NCBI GenBank assembly: GCA_022041995.1
Contig: CP074386.1
Location: forward strand, 186,001-250,000
Direction: 5' to 3'
Source: Cupriavidus necator
Lineage (GTDB): Bacteria > Pseudomonadota > Gammaproteobacteria > Burkholderiales > Burkholderiaceae
DNA: 64,000 nucleotides
The notes beneath the pieces were generated by a model. That model did not search any database. It was not told where the DNA came from and saw only the letters and a list, made by a program, of their open reading frames with translations. The stretch's first letter is position 1; the number at the start of each line of letters is the position of its first letter. The position numbers were made by a program, and so were the translations under genes. This document shows positions 55,265 to 62,968 of this stretch, piece after piece.

Positions 55265-55530
55265 GAGATAGGAAATTAAATTTCATAAAATCTGAAATTA
55301 AAAATTTTCATTGTGGTATTTTTATTTTGTAAACTACTGTGAAGCGTAAATAAACTCCATTTCGCTGTCCAACGGCGTTGAAATGGCTATATAAAAATAT
55401 AAGTTTCAGAAAATAAACGTGCAGTCAAGGCCCATGTCGTTGGAGGGGGATGACGAACCGACAATTTTTCTCATTAGTAGTACCTGACTCTGCTCGCAGC
55501 ATTTTGTAGTGTACCTGGCAAAGGGAATAC
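55265..55530. other. AT-rich gene-free stretch upstream of radical-SAM remnant
   Basis: It is markedly AT-rich against the GC-rich surroundings (runs such as TTAAAAATTTTC near 55296 and TATATAAAAATATAAG near 55387). It contains no supported gene. It probably holds promoters for the following gene and looks like native, xenogeneic-silencer-type DNA rather than IS sequence. Confidence 0.5.
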
Positions 55531-55907
55531 ATGATGTCACGTGCCGTACCTTATCAGGAAAATCCCACTGGCCTGGTCGCGCTGCTTCCTGACGGTCGAG
55601 TTCGCTTCCTACATCCCGCCGCAAAACCGGTTATCGATGCATACAACCAGAACTTGTCCCGGGCAGTGGGACTCGATTTGGAAGATTTCATCATCGACTC
55701 GCCACTGGTCGAACTAGGGCAATTCCACCTCTCGGCCCAGCGATCGCCTTCATCGAAACGACAAACCTGTGCAATCTCAGGTGCACACACTGCTATGCAT
55801 CATCAGGTGAGCGGCGTAAGTCGGAAATGTCGACCAATCGCATTCTTCGGCTCTTGGACGAGGCCGGAGTGGTATACGAACCGGCGACTCACGCGCGACC
55901 AGTTTGA
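55531..55907 (+). pseudogene. Radical SAM protein, N-terminal remnant, frameshifted
   Basis: Starts ATG 55531 or 55534 (MSRAVPYQENPTGLVALLP) and runs to LVELG. The frame then shifts (GGG at 55717-55719 should be GGGG) and continues IPPLGPAIAFIETTNLCNL, RCTHCYASSGERR, ILRLLDEAGVVY and stops at 55907. CNLRCTHC is the CxxxCxxC cluster motif that binds the 4Fe-4S of radical SAM enzymes, followed by the usual YASSG. An N-terminal RRE/PqqD-like wing is plausible, suggesting a peptide-modifying enzyme. About 125 residues remain of an expected 350 or more; the SAM-binding remainder is gone. Confidence 0.7.
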
Positions 55908-55977
55908 AAAGTAGCTGCTCTATACCAGGGCCAATGAATACCGTCCTTATTGAAGACCGGATGCTCGGATAGAACTT

Positions 55978-56107
55978 GTGCCGGAGAGCATCACACGAGT
56001 TGAGATCCCGCTACCGCAGCGCACTGGCTATCACGTGCTGCTGGCCGTTTGGGATGTCGCCGACACCGGCAAGGCTTCTATGAGTGATCAACCTGATCTT
56101 CGACTGA
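55978..56107 (+). pseudogene. C-terminal remnant of an AA10-like chitin-binding protein (LPMO)
   Basis: The frame reads ITRVEIPLPQRTGYHVLLAV and WDVADTGKA, and after small indels GTGATCAACCTGATCTTC gives VINLIF with a stop at 56105. The pattern GYHV..AVWDVADTxxAFYxVID is the very characteristic end of AA10 chitin-binding monooxygenases (CBP21/GbpA type). Only about 40 residues survive, attached directly to the radical-SAM remnant. In fungus-associated bacteria such proteins help breach chitin walls. Confidence 0.65.
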
Positions 56108-56194
56108 TTGACGGATTCGCACGATATGGAGTTTCGGACCGCCATCCCGCTGGCTGGCGGTGTTTTCAACCTCCTCTTATTAGTGGAGAACAAG

Positions 56195-56698
56195 ATGTCA
56201 CAGGTTACTGATGTGCTGGTCAGCATTGATACCAAGGCCATTCTGGATCGCTATGGCAAGAACAACAGCACGGAGAATCCACCACTCATCGACTTCCGGC
56301 ACATCTTCATGATCGTGACCCAGGGTAATGTGGTAAGCGGTCAGGCCGGCGGGGAGCTGGACGTCGCGGCGACCGTGGGCGACGTGATCCGCTGGCGCGA
56401 GTGTTCGCTCTCGCTCGGTTTCGAGCAGAGTTGCATCTTCTACAAGTTCATCGGAAACCAGGGTAACGAACTCATTTCGCCTCCTTCGCCGCGCGAGGCG
56501 GAAGTAACGGTTCCTGTGCCCAATCCATCGGACCCGACCAAACCGAAAATGCAGCTCGTGTCGAACTACTTCTGGTCGTGTGAGACGCTCAAACAGGGGC
56601 GCGTGACCTATCACTTCCAGTTCATGATCCTTGACCGCAGCGGCAACCTGTGCGGCTGCTACCAGTGGGATCCGTTCATCAGCATTAGCAACAGCTAG
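56195..56698 (+). CDS. AidA/PixA-family (inclusion body) protein 1
   Basis: 167 residues from ATG 56195 behind GTGGAG. It starts MSQVTDVLVSIDTKAILDRY, then LIDFRHIFMIVTQGNVVSGQ, AATVGDVIRWRECSLSLGFE, and ends GCYQWDPFISI. This fits the PixA/AidA family, whose members are small cytoplasmic, sometimes quorum-controlled or symbiosis/virulence-linked proteins of unknown biochemical role. It is 68 bp before a paralogue in the same direction, so a two-gene unit is likely. An upstream in-frame ATG at 56108 is rejected because the ribosome binding site and family start fit 56195. Confidence 0.78.
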   Translation: MSQVTDVLVSIDTKAILDRYGKNNSTENPPLIDFRHIFMIVTQGNVVSGQAGGELDVAATVGDVIRWRECSLSLGFEQSCIFYKFIGNQGNELISPPSPREAEVTVPVPNPSDPTKPKMQLVSNYFWSCETLKQGRVTYHFQFMILDRSGNLCGCYQWDPFISISNS

Positions 56699-56765
56699 GC
56701 AACCGTCGACGTGCGGTCCGCGTCGTTGTGGACCGCCGTCAGCCAGCCACAAGCAAGGAGCGACT

Positions 56766-57320
56766 ATGTCTGACAGACAGGCTTGCAAATCGAGCGGCCA
56801 GACCGGAACAGACGACATCACGGACGTGCTGCTTGTCGTTGACACAGTGACGCTGCTCAAGCGTTGCCCGGATGCCGGCGATGACCCCGCGAACCCCACG
56901 CCGGTCGACGGTGACTGCTGTTACGGCATCGCGTCCGGAATCGGACAGCTTCAGGGCATCAACGAGGGACAGTTGTGCATCGAGGCGCCTATTGGTGCCT
57001 GCCTGCGATTGCGTTGGGCTCCACTGGCGATGCGCGCCGAATATGCCGTGTTGCTGAGCCTCGAGCTTTCTGACGAACAGACCTTCGGCCATGCCCGCCT
57101 GATTGTTGATGAGCAGGCCACGTCGTATGTGCCACAGTCTGCGACGCCGATGCAACCGGCGCGGCGATCGGCATCTGACTATTTCTGGCAGATTGACGTC
57201 AAGGCATGCGGAACGGTCGAAGCGACGATCAATGCGCTGGTGACAGATCGCGATGCGCGTATTCTGGGCTCCTTCCAGTGGCCGTTGCATCTTTCAGTAA
57301 CGTCAGCCATGGTCGGCTGA
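56766..57320 (+). CDS. AidA/PixA-family (inclusion body) protein 2
   Basis: 184 residues from ATG 56766 with AAGGAG at 56755-56760. It starts MSDRQACKSSGQTGTDDITD, continues VLLVVDTVTLLKRCPD, then LCIEAPIGACLRLRWAPLA, SASDYFWQIDVKACGTVEA and ends LGSFQWPLHLSVTSAMVG. The same family hallmarks as the preceding gene are present (TDVLxxxDT near the start, a central W, YFWxxD, FQWP at the end), but the sequence is clearly divergent. It is Cys-rich (six Cys), unlike gene 1. Intact and tandem with gene 1. Confidence 0.75.
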   Translation: MSDRQACKSSGQTGTDDITDVLLVVDTVTLLKRCPDAGDDPANPTPVDGDCCYGIASGIGQLQGINEGQLCIEAPIGACLRLRWAPLAMRAEYAVLLSLELSDEQTFGHARLIVDEQATSYVPQSATPMQPARRSASDYFWQIDVKACGTVEATINALVTDRDARILGSFQWPLHLSVTSAMVG

Positions 57321-57509
57321 CGCGCGTCGACGACGACGTTTTGCGATCAACTGGTTGCGAGTTTCGGTTGAAGCGATCTGGCGGCGGTCAACGGAATTGG
57401 CAAGCGGGCGAGACCAGCCGCGTCGAGATGGGCGACGAGGCAGTTTTGCGTTGTCACGGATGCATTTCCGCGGGACCACGGCGCGCTGCGCCGTACTGAA
57501 GCATGGACC
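57321..57509. other. Intergenic stretch after the AidA/PixA pair
   Basis: No gene supported; no obvious terminator with a T run seen. It ends at the IS630-type end TTACTCAGCAGTCCGAAATA (near 57510). Confidence 0.4.
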
Positions 57510-57513
57510 TTAC

Positions 57514-57791
57514 TCAGCAGTCCGAAATATAGGCGACAGAGGGGGCCTCGAAGAATGATCGAATCAGGCTGCGTTTCTTCTGCAATCCTCGCAGTTGTTG
57601 CTCAACACGGATTTCCAGTTTCTCGCCCGCGCGCAACGGATTGCGCGCCACACCAGTTCGCTTGAGATGACTCCATACGAATTCGTCCGGGTTCAGGTCA
57701 GGCGCGTAACCCGGCAGCACATGCATCGTGAGTTTTCCTTTGGTCGATTCGATGTATTCGCGCACATTGGCCTTCTTGTGCGCTGGCAGTC
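57514..57791 (-). pseudogene. IS630-family transposase C-terminal fragment, cut by IS3 copy C
   Basis: Minus strand: PAHKKANVREYIESTKGKL, GYAPDLNPDEFVWSHLKR, SVAYISDC with the terminal repeat beyond. It is a third member of the second IS630 subtype in the window, retaining only the Glu motif. The upstream part is replaced by the IS3 copy C end at 57792. Confidence 0.85.
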
Positions 57792-58202
57792 AGAGGTGGC
57801 ACCGTTTGTTCGGACAGGGATCCGGAGTTTTTAAGTGGAAGCGCTGGGGCAGTCAGGCTGCCGATTTGATCGCTGGCAGCGTGGCGAAGTATGCCTCATC
57901 TGGGGTCTGGTCCGCCAGACTGGAATGGGGCCGTCGTTGGTTGTACCAGGTTAGGTAGTTAGCGATAGAGCGGCGCGCATGGCTGACCGAGTCGTAGGCT
58001 TTCAGGTAGACCTCCTCGTATTTGACGCTGCGCCAAAGGCGTTCGACGAACACGTTATCGCGCCAACTGCCCTTGCCGTCCATCGACAGTTGGATGCCGC
58101 GGTCCAGCACGGCGTCTGTGAACTCCGTGGCGGTGAACTGGCTGCCCTGGTCGGTGTTGACGATCTCCGGCGCGCCGTACTTGGCAAAGGCCTCCTCGAT
58201 TG
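57792..58202 (-). pseudogene. IS3 copy C: right end and OrfB 3' fragment
   Basis: Starts with the terminal repeat AGAGGTGGCACCGTTTG. It encodes the last 115 residues or so of OrfB (EEAFAKYGAPEIVNTDQG to the end), identical in type to copy A. It stops after ..CTCCTCGATTG at 58202, where TGTGCGTGAGCACGG begins. The rest of the IS3 would lie beyond the second transposon, outside the window. Confidence 0.88.
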
Positions 58203-58387
58203 TGCGTGAGCACGGGATTCGATGGGCGCGCGGGCACGGTAAATGATGGGTGGCTGCGGTCTGGTCCATCGCCAATGTTGCAGGTCGTCGGGTGATGCTG
58301 ATGGACGTGGCGATCAAACGCGGAGGTTCAGATGTGGAGCGACGGCATTGATGGAACAAGGGGCCCGACGGGCCCCTTGTTGCTGGA

Positions 58388-58591
58388 TCAGAAGTCGTTA
58401 TCGGCGAGATCGCCAAGGCCATCAGGATGCTCCTGCCGATCTTCGGCCAGCCACTCGGCCAAAGCCAATTGATAGTGTGCAAGCAGACGGTCGCGCAGTT
58501 CGATCACAGCCCAGGCCTGCGCGGGCGTCCAGTTGGCGTCGATGAACAGGGGCAATCCCTGGGTGATGCCGGATGGCTGGTGGAAGGTCAT
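58388..58591 (-). CDS. Small acidic-tailed protein of the second transposon
   Basis: 67 residues from ATG 58591 (MTFHQPSGITQGLPLFIDAN). A helical Trp-containing stretch, AQAWAVIELRDRLLAHYQLAL, is followed by an acidic end (DGLGDLADNDF). It lies 54 bp after the ATPase stop. Position, size, helix and acidic tail parallel the small gene at 22665-22895, though identity is low. No known domain. Confidence 0.55.
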   Translation of the reverse strand: MTFHQPSGITQGLPLFIDANWTPAQAWAVIELRDRLLAHYQLALAEWLAEDRQEHPDGLGDLADNDF

Positions 58592-58644
58592 GCTGATGTC
58601 TTGGTCGTATTGATGAACGTGGCGGTGATGGCCAACGACGCCAC

Positions 58645-59073
58645 TCACCGCCTGGCACGGCGGCTCTGGGTTGCGCTGTAGATCTCCAGATAGAGCTTCT
58701 CGTCGATCTGCGGCAGCTCCCGCTGCGCGGCTTGGGCCAGAAGCTCGCCGGCCAGATTCATCAGGATGCGGTAATTGCCGGCGGCGTGTTCGCACAGGGT
58801 CTGGCGTAATGGTGTGGTCATCAGCGTGGCGTTGCCAGCGGCGGCCAGCAGGTGGTCCAGGCAAGCCTGCAGCTCGTCGATGCTTGCGCTCTCCAGCGCC
58901 AGGCGGCATCGGATGCGGCTGCCCAGCGGGATCAGGTCCTCGCGGCTGAACTTCTCCGGCAGGCGGGCGTCGCCGGCAAGCACCACGCACAGCAGCAATT
59001 GCGAGTCGAAGCGTGCCTGCGCGAGCAGGCGCAGCTCCGAGAGGGCCGGCACAGCCATCTCCTGGGCTTCGTC
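58645..59073 (-). pseudogene. ExeA-like AAA ATPase, 3' part after RIT insertion
   Basis: Continues from Walker B: IDEAQEMAVPALSELRLLAQ, then LLCVVLAGDARLPEKF (sensor), GSRIRCRLALESA (Arg finger region) and a C-terminal helical domain ending QSRRARR. The first half is at 62558-62968. The insertion point is inside LLIDEAQE, i.e. within Walker B, so the gene is inactivated. Confidence 0.85.
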
Positions 59074-59101
59074 AATTAACGTTGCGCATAACGTTAATTG
59101 A
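59072..59101. repeat. 30-bp interrupted palindrome at the RIT left junction (recombinase core-site-like)
   Basis: TCAATTAACGTT, a six-base spacer GCGCAT, then AACGTTAATTGA: two perfect 12-bp arms around a 6-bp centre, the geometry of a tyrosine-recombinase crossover site (compare dif/XerCD). It overlaps the start of the RIT terminal repeat. TCAAT also occurs at the right junction (62562-62566), so TCAAT looks like a short target repeat. Confidence 0.75.
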
Positions 59102-59235
59102 CTAATGTGGAGCACTCCGATATGTGGAGTGTCCTGATTCTGTCCCGCAGTTGGAAGCGATTGCACGGCCCCTACTCAACATAACTCGGCCATACGGCGT
59201 ATGGTGGGATCTCCATTTAGACCTTGATGGAGGCC

Positions 59236-60480
59236 ATGATGCTAGAGCAAATCTTTCCCAGAGGTCACCGGTCTTACCTCCAGTCACCCGTCGCCAACCT
59301 GCTTGAGGACTTCGCCCGATGGCTTGTCGACGAGGGCTATATGGGCAGGACACTTCACGGCCATCTTTTTCGTCTGAAGCAGACACTTGAGGGTGCTGGG
59401 AACATAACTGCAGAATCGAAGTTCTCGGCTGCGGACCTTGGCGCGTTGTTCGCAATGCCATCCGCAGAACTGCGGGTACAGAAGCCATACCGACACACGC
59501 AGCACCGCTTCGAGCGTTTCCTTTTGATGCGAGGTGACTTGTTGCCCTCTTCTCGCACTGGGCGCTTCGACACAGTACTCGATTCATACCGCGACTCGCT
59601 GGTCGATCAACGCGGCATGTCGGCTTCGACCGTCCGCAACCACATGCGTACGGCCATGGCCTTTTTGCACGACGCGGTTGCCCCGGAGACTCCTCTTGCG
59701 GGAATGTCGATGCAAACCGTGGATCGCTTTGTGGCGGTTTCGGGTGAGCACATGAGCAGGCAGAGCTTGCAACATGTGGTCGCGCATCTACGGTCGTTCC
59801 TCTTGTTCTTGTACACCCGTGGCTATATCCACGAGCGCATCGGAACGATCGACACCCCGCGTGCGTATCGCGACGAATTGCCACCACGCGCACTCCCTTG
59901 GAACGACGTTCTCGCGCTACTTCGTTCCATCGATCGGTCAAGCATGATTGGCTGCCGCGACCATGCGATTCTCTATCTGATGGCGCACTACGGCTTGCGG
60001 CCTGTGGAGATCGCCGCATTGCAGCTGGACTCGATCGACTGGACGCAAAGGACTTTGCGCGTGCAGCAACGCAAGACTCGTTCGGAGCTTCTCCTTCCGT
60101 TGTCCATTCAGGCCACCCGCGTACTCAAACGTTATCTGAAGGTCGGCAGGCCAGTTGCCCGCGGTCGAACGGATTTGTTTCTGCGGGCGCATCGGCCAGC
60201 AACTGCATTGTGCCCCACGGCGGTCAACGAGATATATCAGAGTTGCACGCGCGCGAGCGGACTGCCTCTACAAGGAAGCTCCGCCTATAGCCTGCGCCAC
60301 GCCTTCGCAATGCGGCTATTGAACCGTGGCGTCGGCCTCAAGGCAATAGGCGACCTGCTGGGCCATCGATCCCTGGAAAGCACATGCGTTTATCTTCGTC
60401 TGCAAACGGAGGTTTTAAGAGAGGTCGGCCTTTCGCTACCGCCAGCAATCACGAACACTCTGCCGCGGAGGTTGTCATGA
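59236..60480 (+). CDS. RIT tyrosine recombinase A
   Basis: About 414 residues. Start chosen at ATG 59236 (MMLEQIFPRGHRSYLQ), close behind GGAGG at 59229-59233. The N-terminal SAM-like domain (SASTVRNHMRTAMAFLHDAV) precedes the catalytic domain: HYGLRPVEIAALQL (Arg), VQQRKTRSELLLPL (Lys), YSLRHAFAMRLLNRG (H-x-x-R) and LGHRSLESTCVYLRL (His, Tyr nucleophile). It is longer than the other two because of an extra N-terminal region. First gene of a translationally coupled trio. Confidence 0.9.
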   Translation: MMLEQIFPRGHRSYLQSPVANLLEDFARWLVDEGYMGRTLHGHLFRLKQTLEGAGNITAESKFSAADLGALFAMPSAELRVQKPYRHTQHRFERFLLMRGDLLPSSRTGRFDTVLDSYRDSLVDQRGMSASTVRNHMRTAMAFLHDAVAPETPLAGMSMQTVDRFVAVSGEHMSRQSLQHVVAHLRSFLLFLYTRGYIHERIGTIDTPRAYRDELPPRALPWNDVLALLRSIDRSSMIGCRDHAILYLMAHYGLRPVEIAALQLDSIDWTQRTLRVQQRKTRSELLLPLSIQATRVLKRYLKVGRPVARGRTDLFLRAHRPATALCPTAVNEIYQSCTRASGLPLQGSSAYSLRHAFAMRLLNRGVGLKAIGDLLGHRSLESTCVYLRLQTEVLREVGLSLPPAITNTLPRRLS

Positions 60481-61448
60481 ACCAACCTCAGACCCCGCTC
60501 GATCTTGCTATCGAGCGCTATCTTCTGCACTGGCGAGCGCTGGGCCGCCGCTACGTCAGGGAAGAGCACACCCTCAGGTCGTTGAGTCGATTCCTTAACG
60601 AGCATGGTTTCAGCGATCTAACCCAGCACGGCTTCGAGACGTGGTGCCAGGCATTCTCCTCCTTGCGAGGTATCACGCAACGGAACCAGCAACTGATTGT
60701 GTGTAAGCTGTGTCGCTTCCGGCAGCGCACCGAGCCAGACTGTTTCGTACCGGATCGACGCCGGTTTAGGCGTAGCAGTCCCCATGATCCTCCTGTTATC
60801 GTCTCCGGAACGGAGATCGCCCGCATGCTGGATGCTTGCGATCGACTTCGCGCCACATGGCAATCCCCGCTTCGACCAGCACTATGTCGAGTGGCGGTGG
60901 TTTTGCTGTATAGCGCCGGGCTCCGCCGTGGCGAACTCGTACGGTTGACCCTGGCCGATGTGAACGAGGCGCAAGGAGTGCTGCATATCCGTGAGTCGAA
61001 GTGTCATAAATCACGCTTTTTGCCATTGTCGGAGGATGCGCGCGCAGAAGTTCGCCGTTATTTGCGCAAGCGACTGCAGGCGCAGTTCGACTGCGGGCTC
61101 GATGCGCCGCTGTTATGCCACTGCGTGGCAGGGTTCCACGGCTATAGCGGCGGCGGATTTCAGCACTTGTTCACGCAGGTGATGAGCTCGGCCCAGATTC
61201 AGGGTGCTGACGGGCGCCAACCTCGCATCCTGGATCTTCGGCACAGCTTCGCCATTGGCGCTTTGCTGCGCTGGTATAAAGACGGCGCGGACGTTCAGGT
61301 CAAGCTACCCAAGCTTTCGATGTACATGGGCCACGTATCAATCCTTTCAACTGCCCACTATCTTCGGTGGACGCCCGCGCTCGCGCAAGCCGCCAGCGAA
61401 CAGTTCGAAGTCGGTTTTGGCAGTCTGATCGATGGAGGTACATCATGA
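60477..61448 (+). CDS. RIT tyrosine recombinase B
   Basis: 323 residues from ATG 60477, overlapping the previous stop (ATGA). It starts MNQPQTPLDLAIERYLLHW. Catalytic motifs: YSAGLRRGELVRLTL (Arg), ESKCHKSRFLPL (Lys), LDLRHSFAIGALLRWY (H-x-x-x region; RHSFA replaces the usual RH..R) and MGHVSILSTAHYLRW (His, Tyr). Central member of the trio, typically the most divergent. It ends overlapping the next gene. Confidence 0.88.
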   Translation: MNQPQTPLDLAIERYLLHWRALGRRYVREEHTLRSLSRFLNEHGFSDLTQHGFETWCQAFSSLRGITQRNQQLIVCKLCRFRQRTEPDCFVPDRRRFRRSSPHDPPVIVSGTEIARMLDACDRLRATWQSPLRPALCRVAVVLLYSAGLRRGELVRLTLADVNEAQGVLHIRESKCHKSRFLPLSEDARAEVRRYLRKRLQAQFDCGLDAPLLCHCVAGFHGYSGGGFQHLFTQVMSSAQIQGADGRQPRILDLRHSFAIGALLRWYKDGADVQVKLPKLSMYMGHVSILSTAHYLRWTPALAQAASEQFEVGFGSLIDGGTS

Positions 61449-62470
61449 AGCGCGATCGGCCCAATACACTTGGCAAGGCGCTCCTTCGGTTCTTCCAGGA
61501 GTATCTGCCGAACCTGCGGGGAATGAGCCTTCACACGATACACGGCTATCGCGATGCCATTGTTCTATTCTTGCGCTTCGCTTCCGAACAGGCCGGGCGG
61601 CCTGTGGAGAACCTGGATATGGCGGATTTCAATGCCGACCAGGTGATCGCATTTCTCGACTTCCTGGAACGCGAACGCGGTAATGGCATCTCGACTCGCA
61701 ACGCCCGCCTCGCGGCACTGCACTGCCTGGCCCATTTCCTCGCCGGTGAGCATCCGGAACGCTTCGGTGAGTTACAACGCGTTCTCGGTGTTCCGTTCAA
61801 ACGCGGCGCAACGCAACATATGATCGAGTATCTGGAGGCCAACGAGGTCAAGGCGCTATTGAGCCAGATCGACCGTTCAACGCGCTCGGGCCAACGCGAC
61901 TACGCGTTATTCGCATTGATGTTCAACACCGGCGCACGCGTCCAGGAAGTGCTAGATCTGCGCCGATGCGATGTCCGGACGGAACCACCGTATCAGGTGA
62001 GGCTGCTGGGCAAGGGCGGAAAAGTCAGAATCTGCCCGATCTGGGCTAACACCGCCTCGCTATTGCGCAATCTGTCGCAGGCACTGCCGGATATCCAGGA
62101 CAGCCAGGCCACGCTGTTTCGCAATGAACGAGGAGCAAAACTGACGCGCTTTGGAGTCCGATATCTTCTCCGCAAGTATGTCGCGAGAGCAGCCACGACT
62201 GTTGGCACCTTGCCCAGCAAGCACATTCATCCTCATTCGGTGCGGCATAGTACTGCTGTCGCGCTTCTGAAGGCTGGCGTTGACTTTGCCACCATCAGCC
62301 AATGGCTCGGGCATGCGAGCCTGAACACTACCATGGTGTACGCGCGGGCCGACCTCAACCTCAAGCGACAAGCGTTGACGCAGGTTTTTCCGGATGTCCT
62401 GGCAGAGCAGGCACCGGGACGTCTTGTGCTCGGATCTGCCGATCTCCTCGGATGGCTGCGTCGTCTTTGA
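61445..62470 (+). CDS. RIT tyrosine recombinase C
   Basis: 341 residues from ATG 61445, overlapping the previous stop. It starts MKRDRPNTLGKALLRFF. XerC/D-like: NTGARVQEVLDLRRCDV (Arg), LGKGGKVRICPIW (Lys), HPHSVRHSTAVALLKAG (H-x-x-R variant) and WLGHASLNTTMVYARADL (His, Tyr nucleophile). Complete. Followed by about 90 bp holding repeats of GTGAAGC that pair with GCTTCAC, then the right terminal repeat. Confidence 0.9.
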   Translation: MKRDRPNTLGKALLRFFQEYLPNLRGMSLHTIHGYRDAIVLFLRFASEQAGRPVENLDMADFNADQVIAFLDFLERERGNGISTRNARLAALHCLAHFLAGEHPERFGELQRVLGVPFKRGATQHMIEYLEANEVKALLSQIDRSTRSGQRDYALFALMFNTGARVQEVLDLRRCDVRTEPPYQVRLLGKGGKVRICPIWANTASLLRNLSQALPDIQDSQATLFRNERGAKLTRFGVRYLLRKYVARAATTVGTLPSKHIHPHSVRHSTAVALLKAGVDFATISQWLGHASLNTTMVYARADLNLKRQALTQVFPDVLAEQAPGRLVLGSADLLGWLRRL

Positions 62471-62557
62471 GGATTTTGTTATGTGAAGCGCGAAGCGGCT
62501 GATCCCAATCTCCACTGGACTCGAGCTTCGTAGCTTCACATATCGGAGTGCTTCACA

Positions 62558-62968
62558 TTAGTCAATGAGCAGCACGCAGCGACGGCGGCTGGCCTCCATG
62601 TGGGCGAGCCAGCGCTCGCGCAGCGCCTTGAAGCCACCCCATCGGTTGTGGGGCTTGAGCGGTACGGTAAAGATGTCGCTGAGCTCGCGGTAGAAGTCCG
62701 CCAGATTGCTCTGCGGGTGGGCGATCGAGCCGACCATCAGATCGGGGACGCGCATGAGGCGCTGATGAAGCAGGCGCAGCGTGACGCTCTTGCCGCAGCC
62801 AGGGTCGCCATGCACCATGGCGAAGCCGCCTTCGCGGGCCATACCGTTCTCGATGCGCCAGCAGAAGTGATCGAGCTTAGGTGGTACGAACACGGCCTCG
62901 ACGGGGATGTCCTGGGCGAAGGGGTTGAACTTCAGGCCGTACAAGGCCAGCAGGTTGGGTTGCATCAT
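62558..62968 (-). pseudogene. ExeA-like AAA ATPase, 5' part before RIT insertion
   Basis: From ATG 62968: MMQPNLLALYGLKFNPFAQD, Walker A HGDPGCGKSVTLRLL, VGSIAHPQSNLADFYREL, then RRRCVLLID, where the RIT element enters. Overlaps the transposase end (4 bases), so it was coupled to it. With 58645-59073 it makes about 275 residues. Expected role: target selection helper of the DDE transposase. Confidence 0.88.

Larger units (their letters stand above)
59097..62566 (+). mobile_element. RIT element (recombinase-in-trio)
   Basis: Terminal repeats ATTGACTAATGTGGAGCACT then CCGATATGTGGAG (59097-59129), and in reverse from 62566 ATTGACTAATGTGAAGCACT then CCGATATGTGAAG; they differ at two positions. 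Between them are three consecutive tyrosine recombinase genes joined by ATGA overlaps, the definition of RIT elements. The element interrupts the ATPase of the second transposon. Confidence 0.88.

Noticed and set aside
59084..59089. Palindrome at 59072-59101 as a transcription terminator
   Set aside because: It lies inside an interrupted coding region, has low GC arms and no following T run; the 12-6-12 geometry fits a recombination site better.
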